64,000 nucleotides of DNA from Telmatactis stephensoni. Its lineage: Eukaryota > Cnidaria > Anthozoa > Actiniaria > Isophelliidae. The DNA lies in assembly GCA_029948255.1 (NCBI GenBank), contig JALIZF010001835.1, positions 558,001 through 622,000 on the forward strand, written 5' to 3'. Position 1 is the first letter of the stretch, and each line of letters begins with the position of its first letter. The translations under genes were made by a program, and so were the position numbers. The notes beneath the pieces were generated by a model. It did no database searches and was not told the DNA's origin. It was given only the letters and a program-made list of their open reading frames with translations. Positions 1 to 11,821 of the stretch are shown here, piece after piece.

Positions 1-14
1 TAGCAAGATCAAAG

Positions 15-1314
15 ATGTGGTGGGAAATTGTGCCACCATTTGCTATTATTGTTGGATGTATTACATTCACGGGTGTAGGAATGAAGCTTTTAGATAAGGC
101 ATTTCACAAAGGCAAGGTATGTAACACCAAATTTAAGTTAGGATTTATAATCTTCGGTGTGTTGATGGGATGTATGGTGCAGTTTCGACGAAAAGACTGT
201 CAAGTTATATAAACTTAGTAGGTTATTGTCACATCTACAATAATTAACAATAGAATCTTTCCTAATTCTTTTGTCACAGAAACATAAAAAGTTCTGTGCT
301 ATTTCCTTTGCAATGCTTGACTTTACAAGTTGTACTAAAAGCCTACCAGACAAAGCCTAGTTGTAAAGCTATTGCATTTCCAGCCATTTGTGAATAACTA
401 TAGATACCCCGCCATTCTTATGTATCTTTGTAGAAGATAATCCCTAAAGGCCCGTTTAAACGGACCCAACATGTTGGGCCAACATCATCCAACATTGTTG
501 GGCGATGTTGGATGATGTTGGATGATGTTGGATGTGGGGGTGTTCAAACGGATCCAACATGTTGGGTGAACGATAAACAAAAATCTATCTCCAAGGTTAC
601 GACTCCGAGAAACCAAGCATGTCCGTACCCAACATTGTTGGATGGAGGTGTTCAAACGGACCAACATTGTTGCGATACGGTTTGGTGAGCACGAGAACAA
701 AAGAAATGTTGGACGATGTTGGATGGCGATTTTGACCTGAATCAAAATCCATCCAACACCGTCCAACATCATCCAACACCATCCAACATCAACCAACATC
801 GTCCAACATGGTGTTTAAACGGACCCAACATTGTTGGGCCAACAATGTTGGATGATGTTGGCCCAACATGTTGGGTCCGTTTAAACGGGCCTTAACCCTG
901 CTTATGTGTGAGAATTTCCCTTTCAATTTCATTCACATTTCAATTATTTTTCTTTTTCTGAAACGTTTTGTTGACCATACTGTAATCATCTCATACAATA
1001 GGCCAGGAGGTTCAATGTAGATGAGTTTACCAAGAGACTAATGGACAGAGATAAGGCAATAACTGGTAGTGAATATGAACAAAAGGTAAGAAGACAACAA
1101 ACATGTTGTGCCATGTGGCACCACACAATTACAGATTAGAACAAATTTTGTATGACTGTGAAAATAGCACAGTCATGGGATTTAAGCAGAAATTTTGAAT
1201 GTTTTTATAGACATCACGGCACAGTGACAGCATAATACAGTCTGTATTTTTTCATCTAAGGGTAAAATGTTGTTTAACAGTAATGAAATATTACTTGTTT
1301 TGCAGGGATTATAA
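15..1314 (+). CDS. NDUFA1: NDUFA1, complex I subunit MWFE
   Basis: Small membrane subunit of mitochondrial NADH:ubiquinone oxidoreductase (complex I), needed for assembly of the membrane arm. Coding exons are 15-116, 1002-1085 and 1306-1314, each joined in phase 0 with GT-AG introns (donors GTATGT and GTAAGA). The product is 64 residues, against about 70 in vertebrates. It begins MWWEIVPPFAIIVG, like the MWFE start that gives the family its name, followed by one hydrophobic segment (about residues 5-25) and a basic, charged tail ending EYEQKGL. The last coding exon holds only two codons and the stop. The first intron contains a 445-bp MITE. A polyadenylation signal AATAAA lies near 1402. The acceptor at 1002 was chosen because nearer AG dinucleotides at 1006 and 1009 give an early stop. 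The upstream UTR is cut by the window edge. Confidence 0.9.
448..892. mobile_element. Harbinger-like MITE in NDUFA1 intron 1
   Basis: A 445-bp non-coding element with near-perfect inverted ends starting AGGCCCGTTTAAACGG and ending in the complement, flanked by the direct repeat TAA (445-447 and 893-895). A 3-bp TWA target duplication is typical of the PIF/Harbinger superfamily. The inside consists of many copies of the pentamer CCAAC and its complement (CCAACAT/ATGTTGG), so the whole element can fold on itself. No transposase is encoded. The superfamily assignment rests only on the target duplication. Confidence 0.75.
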
Positions 1315-1401
1315 CAGAATGTGTGAGGATAACAGACACAGTTGTCAAGAATATTCACCATTGGATTTACTGGCTTATAACATAAATTGTTTTATTTTGT
1401 A

Positions 1402-1407
1402 AATAAA
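1402..1407 (+). terminator. NDUFA1 polyadenylation signal
   Basis: AATAAA about 90 bases after the NDUFA1 stop codon, in an AT-rich 3' UTR. It is the only canonical hexamer between the stop and the following repeat region. Cleavage is expected about 15-25 bases downstream. Confidence 0.6.
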
Positions 1408-1589
1408 AGATATGAAGTGTGAATCAGTTGTCCTATGTTTTCTTGGATATTTTAGTGACATCATACAAGGGACATTAGTTTACTAACATTAGGGAAGACC
1501 CCTACTATTGCAGACATAGTATTACTATGACAAACGGTCAATACATGGACTTCGACATGCAACATTGAGCAAATGTTGTTTGTATTACC

Positions 1590-2338
1590 AATTCTTGACT
1601 TTCACTTACGTCATCGAAAAATTTCCAGGATCCTGAGTGAAATCAAATGTAATTCACTCAAAAGAGCACATAAAACTATGTAACTCTGCAAAATTTTGAA
1701 TTGAAAGAAGTTTTTGTTGCGAAGATATTGCCATTTTAACTGCTCATTCTTTAGTAAGAAATGTATGGCACTTTGTGATTGGTGTCACTCTACGGGTCAC
1801 CAAAATATCAGCGAATTTCACATCCCTGAGTAAATTCAATGTATATCTTTGTAAAGAGCAAGTAAAGCTCCATATGTCCAAGAAATTTTCAGTCCGAAAG
1901 AGAATTTTTTTGCAAAGATATTAACAATTTCCCAAACTCATTCTTATGTAAGAAATGTATGTCGTCGCCATGTTGGTGTCGCTCTGAGCGACACCAATAT
2001 GGCGGACAAAATACGAATTGGCAAAATCATATAATAATAACAGTTAAATCGTTTAAGTTGATACAGATATCTTATAAACAAAAGTTTCATTCAAAGACCA
2101 AGCCAAATGTGCGTAATTTGTAGCAAATTTGTCTGTTTTTGCGTCTGTTGTATACGCGTGACAATATTACGTGACAAGATTTATACCTCTGATAACTCGA
2201 AAACCAAACAACGGAAATAGTTCAAATATTCAGGAACAATTTCTGTTGTTGATATAAAGAATATACTATAGACCCAACTTTAAGTGATCTATATGAAGCA
2301 TGTAAGTTTTTTGATGACGTCATGTGAAAGTCAAGAAT
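1590..2338. mobile_element. 750-bp element with 26-bp inverted ends
   Basis: The left end AATTCTTGACTTTCAC followed by TTACGTCATC (1590-1615) matches the complement of the right end (2312-2338) with one or two differences. The interior has no convincing coding frame. It reads as a non-autonomous DNA transposon. On its outer sides are short pieces (1561-1590 and about 2386-2415) that resemble the element at 35125-35395, so it may have landed inside an older copy of that family. Confidence 0.6.
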
Positions 2339-2581
2339 TCCTTGCACAAAGAAGAATCCCTTTTTAGTCTTTAAATTTGATGCAAGCAATACAAGCAACA
2401 TTTACTCTGCAACTTCAAACATAAATAAATATTATAAATATTATAAAAATATTATCTGACATTACAAGCTTAATGAATTTGTTGTCAATATTTTCACACC
2501 TCCCAATATAACAAACTGAAAACCAGGAGGTATATTTTCCCAACTAATAAAAACAAAGCTTTCAATAGTTAAAATACACTC

Positions 2582-2587
2582 TTTATT
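2582..2587 (-). terminator. Candidate DNAH2 polyadenylation signal
   Basis: AATAAA on the minus strand about 265 bases past the DNAH2 stop codon. Other A-rich hexamers lie nearby, so the choice is tentative. NDUFA1 and DNAH2 converge here, and about 1.5 kb of repeats separates their stop codons. Confidence 0.4.
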
Positions 2588-2849
2588 GTCATAAATTAAT
2601 AAATATTTTGTAACTCTTGCAGTGATTAATGTCCAAGTACACCTTTGATCTACAATATTTTTGTGTGAATACTTTAAAAAACCCACAATGGGGTAATCTT
2701 TTTTTTTTCCTTTCTTTTTTTTCTTTTTTGGTAAAAACCTGTTCAATTATTTGAGCTAAAATGCAATATTTTTAGCATTCATACTTAAAACTAATTTTAT
2801 AGGGAGACGGATTTAGCATTTTACAAGCTTATTTACAGTGTAGACAAAC

Positions 2850-5800
2850 TTAATAGTCTAAACTCATGAGTATAGCTGTTCCACGTTTAATCCAGTGATC
2901 AGATGTCATGGCGCCAGCCTTTAAGTCAATAGCAACCACAAAGGAAGCTCTATCTGCAGTACCAGCACGGTTTGGGTAATAGTAACATGGACAAGTGTAC
3001 ATTCCTAGATAATAAAAGAGAAGATGTGGTTACCAACAAGCCTATTTAAAAGGATCATATGAAATTGTTAAAGGGATGCATGCAACTGAACAGTGAGTGC
3101 TCAATAGGCAATTATTTTCATGCAACATTTGTCTACAACTATCAGAATGCTTTGCTTACTAGTCCATATCACTGGACTTTTTAAGCTAAAGACTTTGAAT
3201 TATATTTGCAGGGTGTATAACATAGGATACATCACTTTCTGCCATATCTTTTACCAGACCATTTCAAAATTATTGGTAAAATGTGTACTAATAGTTATTT
3301 GTAAGATTGATATACCTTTGCCAGCTTTTTTCTTGTTTTCTACTGGCTTGAAGTGAATGGTTGGCATGGGGCTGACAAGCATCATTGGACTAGCTTCAAT
3401 CAGACAAGAATTCTTCTTATCCCATCCTGCACCTTCTAAGAACAAACCTTTGATCCAGACACCATCCTAACAAAAACAAAGAAAATTGAAACTAATATGT
3501 TAAGGGGTCACTGTAAAAACTGTGGCATCCAACAAGATTATAGCATGGTGAAGTACTAGATGTAGTTGTTCACTCATCTAATCAATGAAGACAACTTCGA
3601 TTCAGTCATCCATGAGTCAGAGAAGATTTCGTATGACTGTGAAAATGGCACTGTCACAGTACAGCATGGTTACATCATGAATGTATGATTGTTTTTCTAG
3701 ACATCACAGCACTGAAACAGCATGGCATGTTTCACACTTGTATGAAAGCTGCTCTAAAATCCAAGAGTTGAATAGGTGAGAGGATGGTGCATGGAACAAT
3801 GAATGACAAGGACAGCCTAAGGGTTGTTCTGGTTTGCTGCATCAGACTGAGTTACTGAAATTAATGTAGGATGCTTTGATTCATGGCATACATGGATTTG
3901 ACTTGACTGCAATATCATCATCATAGCAGACATGTTACACTGTAACATTTGCATTGCAAATCTTCAACAAATAATGTTATAATAACTCTTCCCTTAACCC
4001 CTGCTAAAGTCAAAAAGATCATCTTACCTTAGGCTGTTGAGTAATGTTGCTATCATCAACTGTAGCAACTACAAACTCCCAGGAGAGAGAATCCACAGAG
4101 ATATTATTCTGCCGAGCACATGTCTGCAGCACAGCAGTAAGGAAACCAGTTGGAAAGGTAAATGCAGACAACCAGAAGATGATTGGTTGATGGGCTGTGG
4201 TAGCCCACTTGTCAAACTGTTCAACTCTTTGTACAAGGTCACGAGTCCAAGCTGCCAAAGGCTTGTTAGAAGGATATGCCTAGATAGTTGAATTATGAAA
4301 ACATTGTTAGGATTTGTAAAAATACTTTTTCATGAATTCAAAGTGAAGTGCCGTCTTAGAGCAATTTTTGTTTAGAAAAAGAATGCAGACTGAAGAGCCA
4401 GGTTGCTGGAACTACTGCAACTCTCAAGAAGTGGTGTATTAAGAATACACAAACCTTTCCCCAAAGAGGTGGCACTCTGGCATCAAAGATGCAATTGAAG
4501 GTTTCTTCCAAGTCTGATGACATGACAACGAAACCTTTGATGCCCTTCTCAAGATCAATGAGGGACTTCTTCATGATACGTAGCAAGTTGTTAAATCTCT
4601 CAATCTGGACAAAAGAATACAAATTTATTAGCAATATGGAAACTAGTAAGTAAACTAGTTTTTGCTGTGTTTGAAATAAACATGTATGTATATGTTGGTG
4701 TATAAATATGCAATAAAGAATGAATGGAAATCTGTAACATCATATAAAAAGAGGGTACATTGCTGATGTTTTGAGCCTCAGCCCTTCATTGAAACATCAG
4801 AAATGTAAGAACTCTCTCTTTTTATCCAGTATTGCAGGTTTCCATTCATTCTTTGTAAGCTTATTATACACTATTTTGTACTGATTGCATTCAAACATCA
4901 ACCTACCTCTTGTAGAAGTACTACATTGAGAGGACAAGGATCATCAGCCATGTTCTTTGCAGTCTGTTCATAGTCAATTTCCTCAGGAACCTTTTTGAGT
5001 ACATCAGCAGCAAGCTCTAAAACCTAGAGAGTAAATGGATTCATATACATTAGTAAATATAATTAGGGGAGCAAGGGTGGCCGAGTGGTTAGACCGCTTG
5101 CCTCTCACCACTGTGGTCCCTGGTTCGATTCCCGGATGGGGCACTTCATGTGAGTTGAGTTGTTAGTTCGTTCTCTCCCTTGCTTTGAGGGTTTTTCTCT
5201 GGGTCCTCCGGTTTTCCTCCCTCCATCAAAAACGAACTGGTGAGTCGAGTGATTATTTGCAAAATATTTAAGGTAGAGGTAGTGAGTGTGAGAGTATAGT
5301 ATCCCCCAATTAGTGCGTGAGCACTATAAGACTAGGACACTTAAATAAACAGTTATATTATTATAATTAAATCTCAAAACGTAAAGCTTGACCAACATTT
5401 GACCAAAGCCAACAGCATGGGTTTTGCTGGACAGGCTTTTCAATTTGAACATGAAGTGTACACATAAACACTTTGCCTACCTTCTCTTCTTTGCTTTCCC
5501 CTTGTCCACCAGACACAACCTGAGGCTGTAATGAAAGCAGTGTATCTGACAGTGTCCTGAAACAAAACACAAGCTGTTAATATGGCAATACTATAAATTA
5601 AAGAAAAACACCAAGCTGCAATGATTTTATACCTTGTTTCAATGATTTGACTTGCAATGTCTGCATTAGGGTGTTGACCAAATGCTTCAGGATGGTCAAC
5701 ATTTGGTAACATGCTGATATATTCCTGTCAAGATGATGAGAAAAATATTATACATCTAACATACCTCTAATTACAAATTTTGCAAATTCATAATTGTAAA

Positions 5801-8504
5801 TTTTGTAACTCTAAAATTAAAATTCACGATTTCACGTAATTTTTGCAGTTCGTGATAAGGTCACTTTCACATGAACAATTTAAGTTTTAAGATGTAAATT
5901 TAGGTTTTCGCATGAAGGATTTTCGTTTTTGCACGTACCTTCAAGATTCCGCATGTATGTTTAAGTTTCCGCGTGTACGTTTAAGTTTCCGCAAGTACGT
6001 TTAAGTTTTTGCATGTACGTTAATGTTTCCGCATGTACGTTTAAGTTTCCGCATGTACGTTCAAGTTTCCGCATATCCGTTTAAGTTTCCGCATGTACCT
6101 TAAAGTTCTCGTATGTATGTTTACGTTTTCGAATGAATGATTTGAGTTTTCGCATTTGCGTTTAAATTTTTGCATGAACGATTTACGTTTCTTGCATGTA
6201 TATTGTACAATTTACGTTTTCATAGATACGTTAAAATGTTGTGCTAACGCTTACCCTGTATGTCGATAATGGTCCATCCTTAGGAATATAGTACGTAGGT
6301 AATGACGATAACCTAGAGATGAGAACAAATGAAGAGCACAATTACTAACTACGTATAAATGTAACAATGGAGGCAGATGCGCAAATTCTCTGCGGACATG
6401 ACATCGCAAATGTGACTTACTTGTAGTAAGGATTTTGAAGAGCGGTATCACAGAACGATTCATTGATGTAGGAATGAAGAAGACGACGATCCCAGTCATC
6501 AGTTACGTGGCCACCATAGTTAACACCAGCGATCTAAACATAAAATTATATCATCATCATCATCGAACATCATCAGCATATTAGAGCAGTTGTCGTATGC
6601 CGTCTGTGAAAACTTCATCGCACTGTCACGGCACGGTTACGGCGGGAATTTTACGTTTTTATAGACAGTTTTATATAGACATCACGGCACTGACACGGTT
6701 AGAGTAGATTTCCTATGACTGTGAAAACGGCATCGCTCGGTCACGACACAGTTACGGCGGGAATTTCGTATGTTTTTATAGACAACACGACCCTGACAGT
6801 CATGGTACGGCGCCGTCCTTTTCACACTCATATGAAATCTGCTCTACCGCAGCGTGCTGTCGGATTCCCATTCACACGAAAACCGCTGTACACTACATTA
6901 TGGTACAGCAAGGCGTGATCAGGGTACGGCAAGATTACAGTACTGCAATGTACCATTACTGGATTGCAGGAATTATAACATGGAACTTTGCATGTTTTTG
7001 ATACATGTAATAAATAATAAATAATAATACATATAGCACGGAACTGACAGTTTCACTCTCTTCCCACTGTTTCACTTCCATCCCTCAATCCTTCATTTCA
7101 TTTCTCTTCTCTTTTCTATCGATACGTTAATCAAACTTACCAAGTATTTCAATGCATCCCAAGGTGTTTCCTCATATTCGTCAAGGTAGATACTAAGAAG
7201 ATTTTCCGATACCTGAAAACAGAGTAATCGAATAAATTAGAGGTTTTGACACAATGTTTTTTGTGTGTTTGTTTTTCGGTAGACGCGTGCACCATTTGTG
7301 CAAAGTCAAGTTTCCCCCCTTTTTACCATTAGCAAACGAATTGCTAACCGGATGGATTGGTTTAAACGGTAAGCATCCCCGGGGTACCATATGTAATAGC
7401 TATATACAGCAATATATACCTCAAAGTCCGAGTCATTGAACCCATACACAATATTCCATCCCAGCATGAGGAACTTCCTCCTCTCAAGTAACACACTGTG
7501 GAAGAAACACAAAGCGAACAACATCTTCTTGTACTTGTCTTGCTTGTGACAGCGAGTGAACTGTTGCTCGGTGACTAATTGGTACAGACGCTTCATGTTG
7601 GCCTTAAGACCCTGTATAGTGGAGAAAGAGACACGTTTAGAAGACTAATGGGATAAGAGGAAGACAAGGGGAAAAGCGGAAGACATCTTGTAAAGTAGTT
7701 TTCTGTAAAGCAGTAGTCTCCTTTTCTGATTGGTCGATAACCGTGTGTGATTACGTACAGTATATACGCACCGATGATGTCAAAAAATCTTATGCGCGTT
7801 CTGACTGTTTAAATATTTTGATAAAAATTTAAAAATATAATATAAAATATATATAGATTCCATTTTTCTGTGGGTCTATACTCTAACAGAAGCACAGACG
7901 GCATCAAAATGTGGTGAGAACAGTCACGCCATTCGACTTCGTCTCGTGACGCACTTTTTTGTTTTGACCATATTTTGATGTCATCTGTGCATCTATAGAG
8001 TATAGACGCACGGAGAAATAGATCCTATTTGTTAAGCCCTCCACACATTTTGACGTCATCCGTGCATCTATAACAGTACAGACGCACGGAAAAGTAGAAT
8101 CTATTTGTGAGGTTCTCCTCATATTTTGACGTCATCAGTGTATCTCTTAGAGTACAGACGCACGTATTAATCTTTTTGATAAATATTTATTTATTATTGA
8201 AGCATTCCAAATACATGTACGCCCTGTGTTCATTACCTTAGGGGGTTCAGTAGTCATCTTGATACCAACTTGTAAGATAGAAATAGGGAAGTCAGGGTTG
8301 GGACTACTGCTAAGCCACAGTCTGAAATCAGGGTGAGGGTCTTCTACTTGAAGCTGTTCAACTAGTTTATCAAGTTGAGGCATCCAGCTTAGTGAGAGAT
8401 GACAGTTGGCCAGGAAAACCCAGTTACCCTGAAGATAGGAAGATCAAGTTTATAACATTATCGTTGTAACCGCTGACATTTTACGAGTTCTTCTTATCAT
8501 CATT

Positions 8505-8542
<38 letters not shown>

Positions 8543-11500
8543 TTATATTGTCCTCGACTCTAGTAGCATCACTAAAGTTATCAATGAAACACACAAGCCA
8601 TGTATGAAATAACGAGATAGCTACATAAAGCAGGTTATTTTAAAACTCACATCTTTGACTCCTTCTTTAATCATCCTAGTAGCAATAGGTGCCTGACCCT
8701 GACCCAAGGACAACGCGTGGAATCGATTGGACATACCACAGTTCTCAGCCAGCTGTAACAGCGCACTTGTAGGATCCTAGAAAAATCATTTCCATGTTTA
8801 GAAGGCTTAGGATTCTGATTTTTGGCTGCCCCAATCTCAAAATGTCCGAAACAAAACCTCCTCAAAGGACAAATGTTCCATAGCAAACAATCCTAGCAGC
8901 ACACTGTAACGATTATCTTACCACACCAGGAGATAATACGAAAATCAACGGTGTCCTCGTTGACGAGTCTTCTACTACAGATGACATATCAAGTACTGGA
9001 GGCTCTACAAACCTGGATAAAAAGTAATGGAATTAAGCACGTGAAACAATACGTATACAGTAGACGTCCCAAAGTCTAATCTTTTTCTATAACAAGAATT
9101 GATGCATGGTCGTGCTCTTACTTTGATCCCAGGTTGTTGACAATGAAGGACGTAGCAGTGAAAGACACTCGATCAGGACGAAGAGATCGTACAACCAGCA
9201 TTCTTTGCAGCTCGTTACAAGCATTCTCCCATTCACCTAGTTAAATAAACACAAAAAGTAAAGTTAGAAAACCACAGAATCAATAAAGTGGATCCCCGTT
9301 AATCCGACCATGAAAACCTCGTTAATCCTACCCAATGATTAGCTGTATAGAACCTCGCTTTAACGAACTCCCAGGAGAAACGATACAATGGGCGATAGAA
9401 TACAATTCTAACAAAAGAACATAATACTAAGAGGGAGTTCCTTGAGCGCCTTGCACAGCCGCGCGATATTGCGTCAACTTCCTGTTACTAAAAATAACCT
9501 TAAGCGCCAATCATATCGCGCTCTCTTTGCATTATGGTCTCTTGACGTTCAAGTAAACCATTACCAGGTAATGGAGTGTTTTCTGGTTCAGCGCTTGTGT
9601 ACCATTGGTTCCAATCACGAGGATATTGTTCAAATGACGTCACAATACCATGGAAGTTAGGCAGTCTACAAGAACAGCAATGCAGTTACAAAATGACAGA
9701 GGGAAAATGCTAAAATAATAGGTGCGCAAAAATGATGGAACTCTTTCACAACGGACTTTCACAATAGACTTTCACAACTCTTTAAAGCACAGCAGACTTC
9801 TTTACTTGATGAATTCTAAAGATTTCACGGCAACAATACATTCTCTAAAACCAACATCTTAAAAAGTCTAACACGGCCGAAAGCCTGATTGTTCTTGCCA
9901 TTCGTTTTTGATAACACAAGGCTGTCTGCCTTGAAAAGAGTTAAAGACAAAAGAGTTCAAGGCAAAAGAGTTCAAGGCAAAAGAGTTCAAGGCAAAAGAG
10001 ACATGGACTAGGTAAAAAGAAGTACAAAAAGAAGGGTTTCATACTTATCGAGTTCTGTTATGTTATCCCACGAGGTTTCGGTAAGCCACTGTGTGCAAGG
10101 GTTGTCCATTTGACCCTCTCGATCAAGCACCTGTGATGTTATAGCAGTTGAATTAGTGGTAATATCAATGATAGTGATGAATCAAGTAAGATATAAAAGT
10201 AAAATCATCATCCCTACTTACCACTCCACCCCTGAGGAAAAATCCATACTCGTCCATGTTGAGTTTACCGGCCGCTTCAAGTATCTTGGAGCACATTTGA
10301 AATGAAAACAGTAGCTTGTGTCTCTCAAACAAACCACGACACGTGAACCTAGAATCAACATCAATTAGGTTCGACTGTTTTTTTGACTGTTTTTATTACT
10401 ACTCAGAGCAGTTTTCGCATGAATGTGAAATGGACCGTGCCGTGGCACCACAGTGACAGTACTGTGTTGTCAGTGTTGTCACAGTCATATGAAAACTACA
10501 CTATTAAACTACCATACGAAACCAACAGGCAGCTCGAGTAACACCTTTGGCTCAGGAAGCCCGAGTAACATCTTTGAATCTTCTAATTGGAGTTATTAAA
10601 CAGCTTGAAAACTAAAGTATTTCAAGGCTTTTTTATGAATCTGTTTGTTAGTAGCCCGAGTAACACTTACTTGTAGACTGCATAAGTATGGTACTCATTA
10701 AGATTCTGTATGCGAATCTCAAGGTTTGGACTTCTTTGACTCTTTTCAATGGAGTTGTTGAAGAGCTCGATGTAGGCATCAAGAGAGAATTGGTACATAG
10801 GGTCAATACGACCCATGTCGTTCAGGACGAAGAAGAGAATAGATGATCGTTGCGCACATGGCCTGTAGCCCTAAATTACAAACAAACATAGACACATCAA
10901 TTTATCGTGCCTTTCCTTAATAGGCAAGGTTGAGATATCCAATTATCATTCAATTGAATTCCATTCAAAAAGAGGTTCCATTTGTTTATTTGTTTTATCG
11001 TGTCATGTACACAGCCTTTTTCGGCTACGTTTTGGTGTTGTAGGGCATCTTAGGCATGAAGACAATAAAACAATAGCCAAGAACAAAGAACTTGGAATAA
11101 AACAATACCCTGAAATACAAAGAACCCAAACCCTGAATATACTACATCCTACGTGCAACACCAAGAAGACCCCTTTTAATTACATTTGGCTTTGACTTGC
11201 GTCTTCTCTGTATAACCACAGGTAGTCCAAGCTCATATATATGAGCTTGGGCTACCTGTGGTATAACTTGTAATAATTTACCATGACTTGCGTAGACTTT
11301 CGGCAACTTTGAGCGCGCTAAGTTCCTTTGCAAGTTAAAGTTATAAAACAACTAAAACTAGCTTGCATTTCTGTTTGAACAAGGCCTACAATGAAGTACA
11401 TTTTAGTAATTAAGAGCTACCTCTCTTGCAGCATCAATCTTGATCTCTGTTTGTTCACTGACAGTCAGTTGTTCGGCCACCTCTTGTGAAGTTATCTTAG

Positions 11501-11821
11501 AAGAGTTCAGTGTGTTTACAAGCTGTTCATCGTCAAGTAAAGATCCCTGGGCTGTTTGTAGTAACCTAAATAGTGCCATAAGCGTATAAATTAGCATCCC
11601 GATTGATACAAATTCTGGAACTTTGGAAGAAATGTTTTCCAACCCATCTTTTCTCTCCCTCTGGATATCGCGTATCCGGGCAACAAACCTGAGAATTTCG
11701 TCTTCCAGTTCTTCAAGTTTCTTCTTTCCTGCAGCAATATTGATCACCAACGCGTCTTTTTGTTCTTCAAGCTCAGGGCGTTCTTTACGCACAACAATAC
11801 CAAGCAACTGTGCCTCAAGAC
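2850..11821 (-). CDS. DNAH2: DNAH2 exons 73-93: AAA6 and C-terminal domain
   Basis: AAA6 closes the motor ring and the C-terminal domain lies beneath it. Exons: 73 11689-11821; 74 11421-11565; 75 10671-10870; 76 10222-10348; 77 10045-10130; 78 9565-9665; 79 9122-9236; 80 8922-9012; 81 8651-8776; 82 8237-8428; 83 7420-7611; 84 7141-7212; 85 6421-6533; 86 6255-6312; 87 5633-5724; 88 5481-5556; 89 4907-5023; 90 4455-4604; 91 4028-4279; 92 3316-3466; 93 2850-3004. Landmarks are [18 protein letters not shown] (74), [20 protein letters not shown] (83), [20 protein letters not shown] (91) and the end, [11 protein letters not shown]. No frame break was seen. The intron between exons 73 and 74 is 123 bases with no stop in frame. 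Confidence 0.91.

Noticed and set aside
5925..6130. CRISPR-like array
   Set aside because: Repeats are contiguous with no unique spacers, in a eukaryotic intron.
9442..9660. 72-codon open frame on the plus strand
   Set aside because: It lies opposite DNAH2 exon 78 and is a shadow of it.
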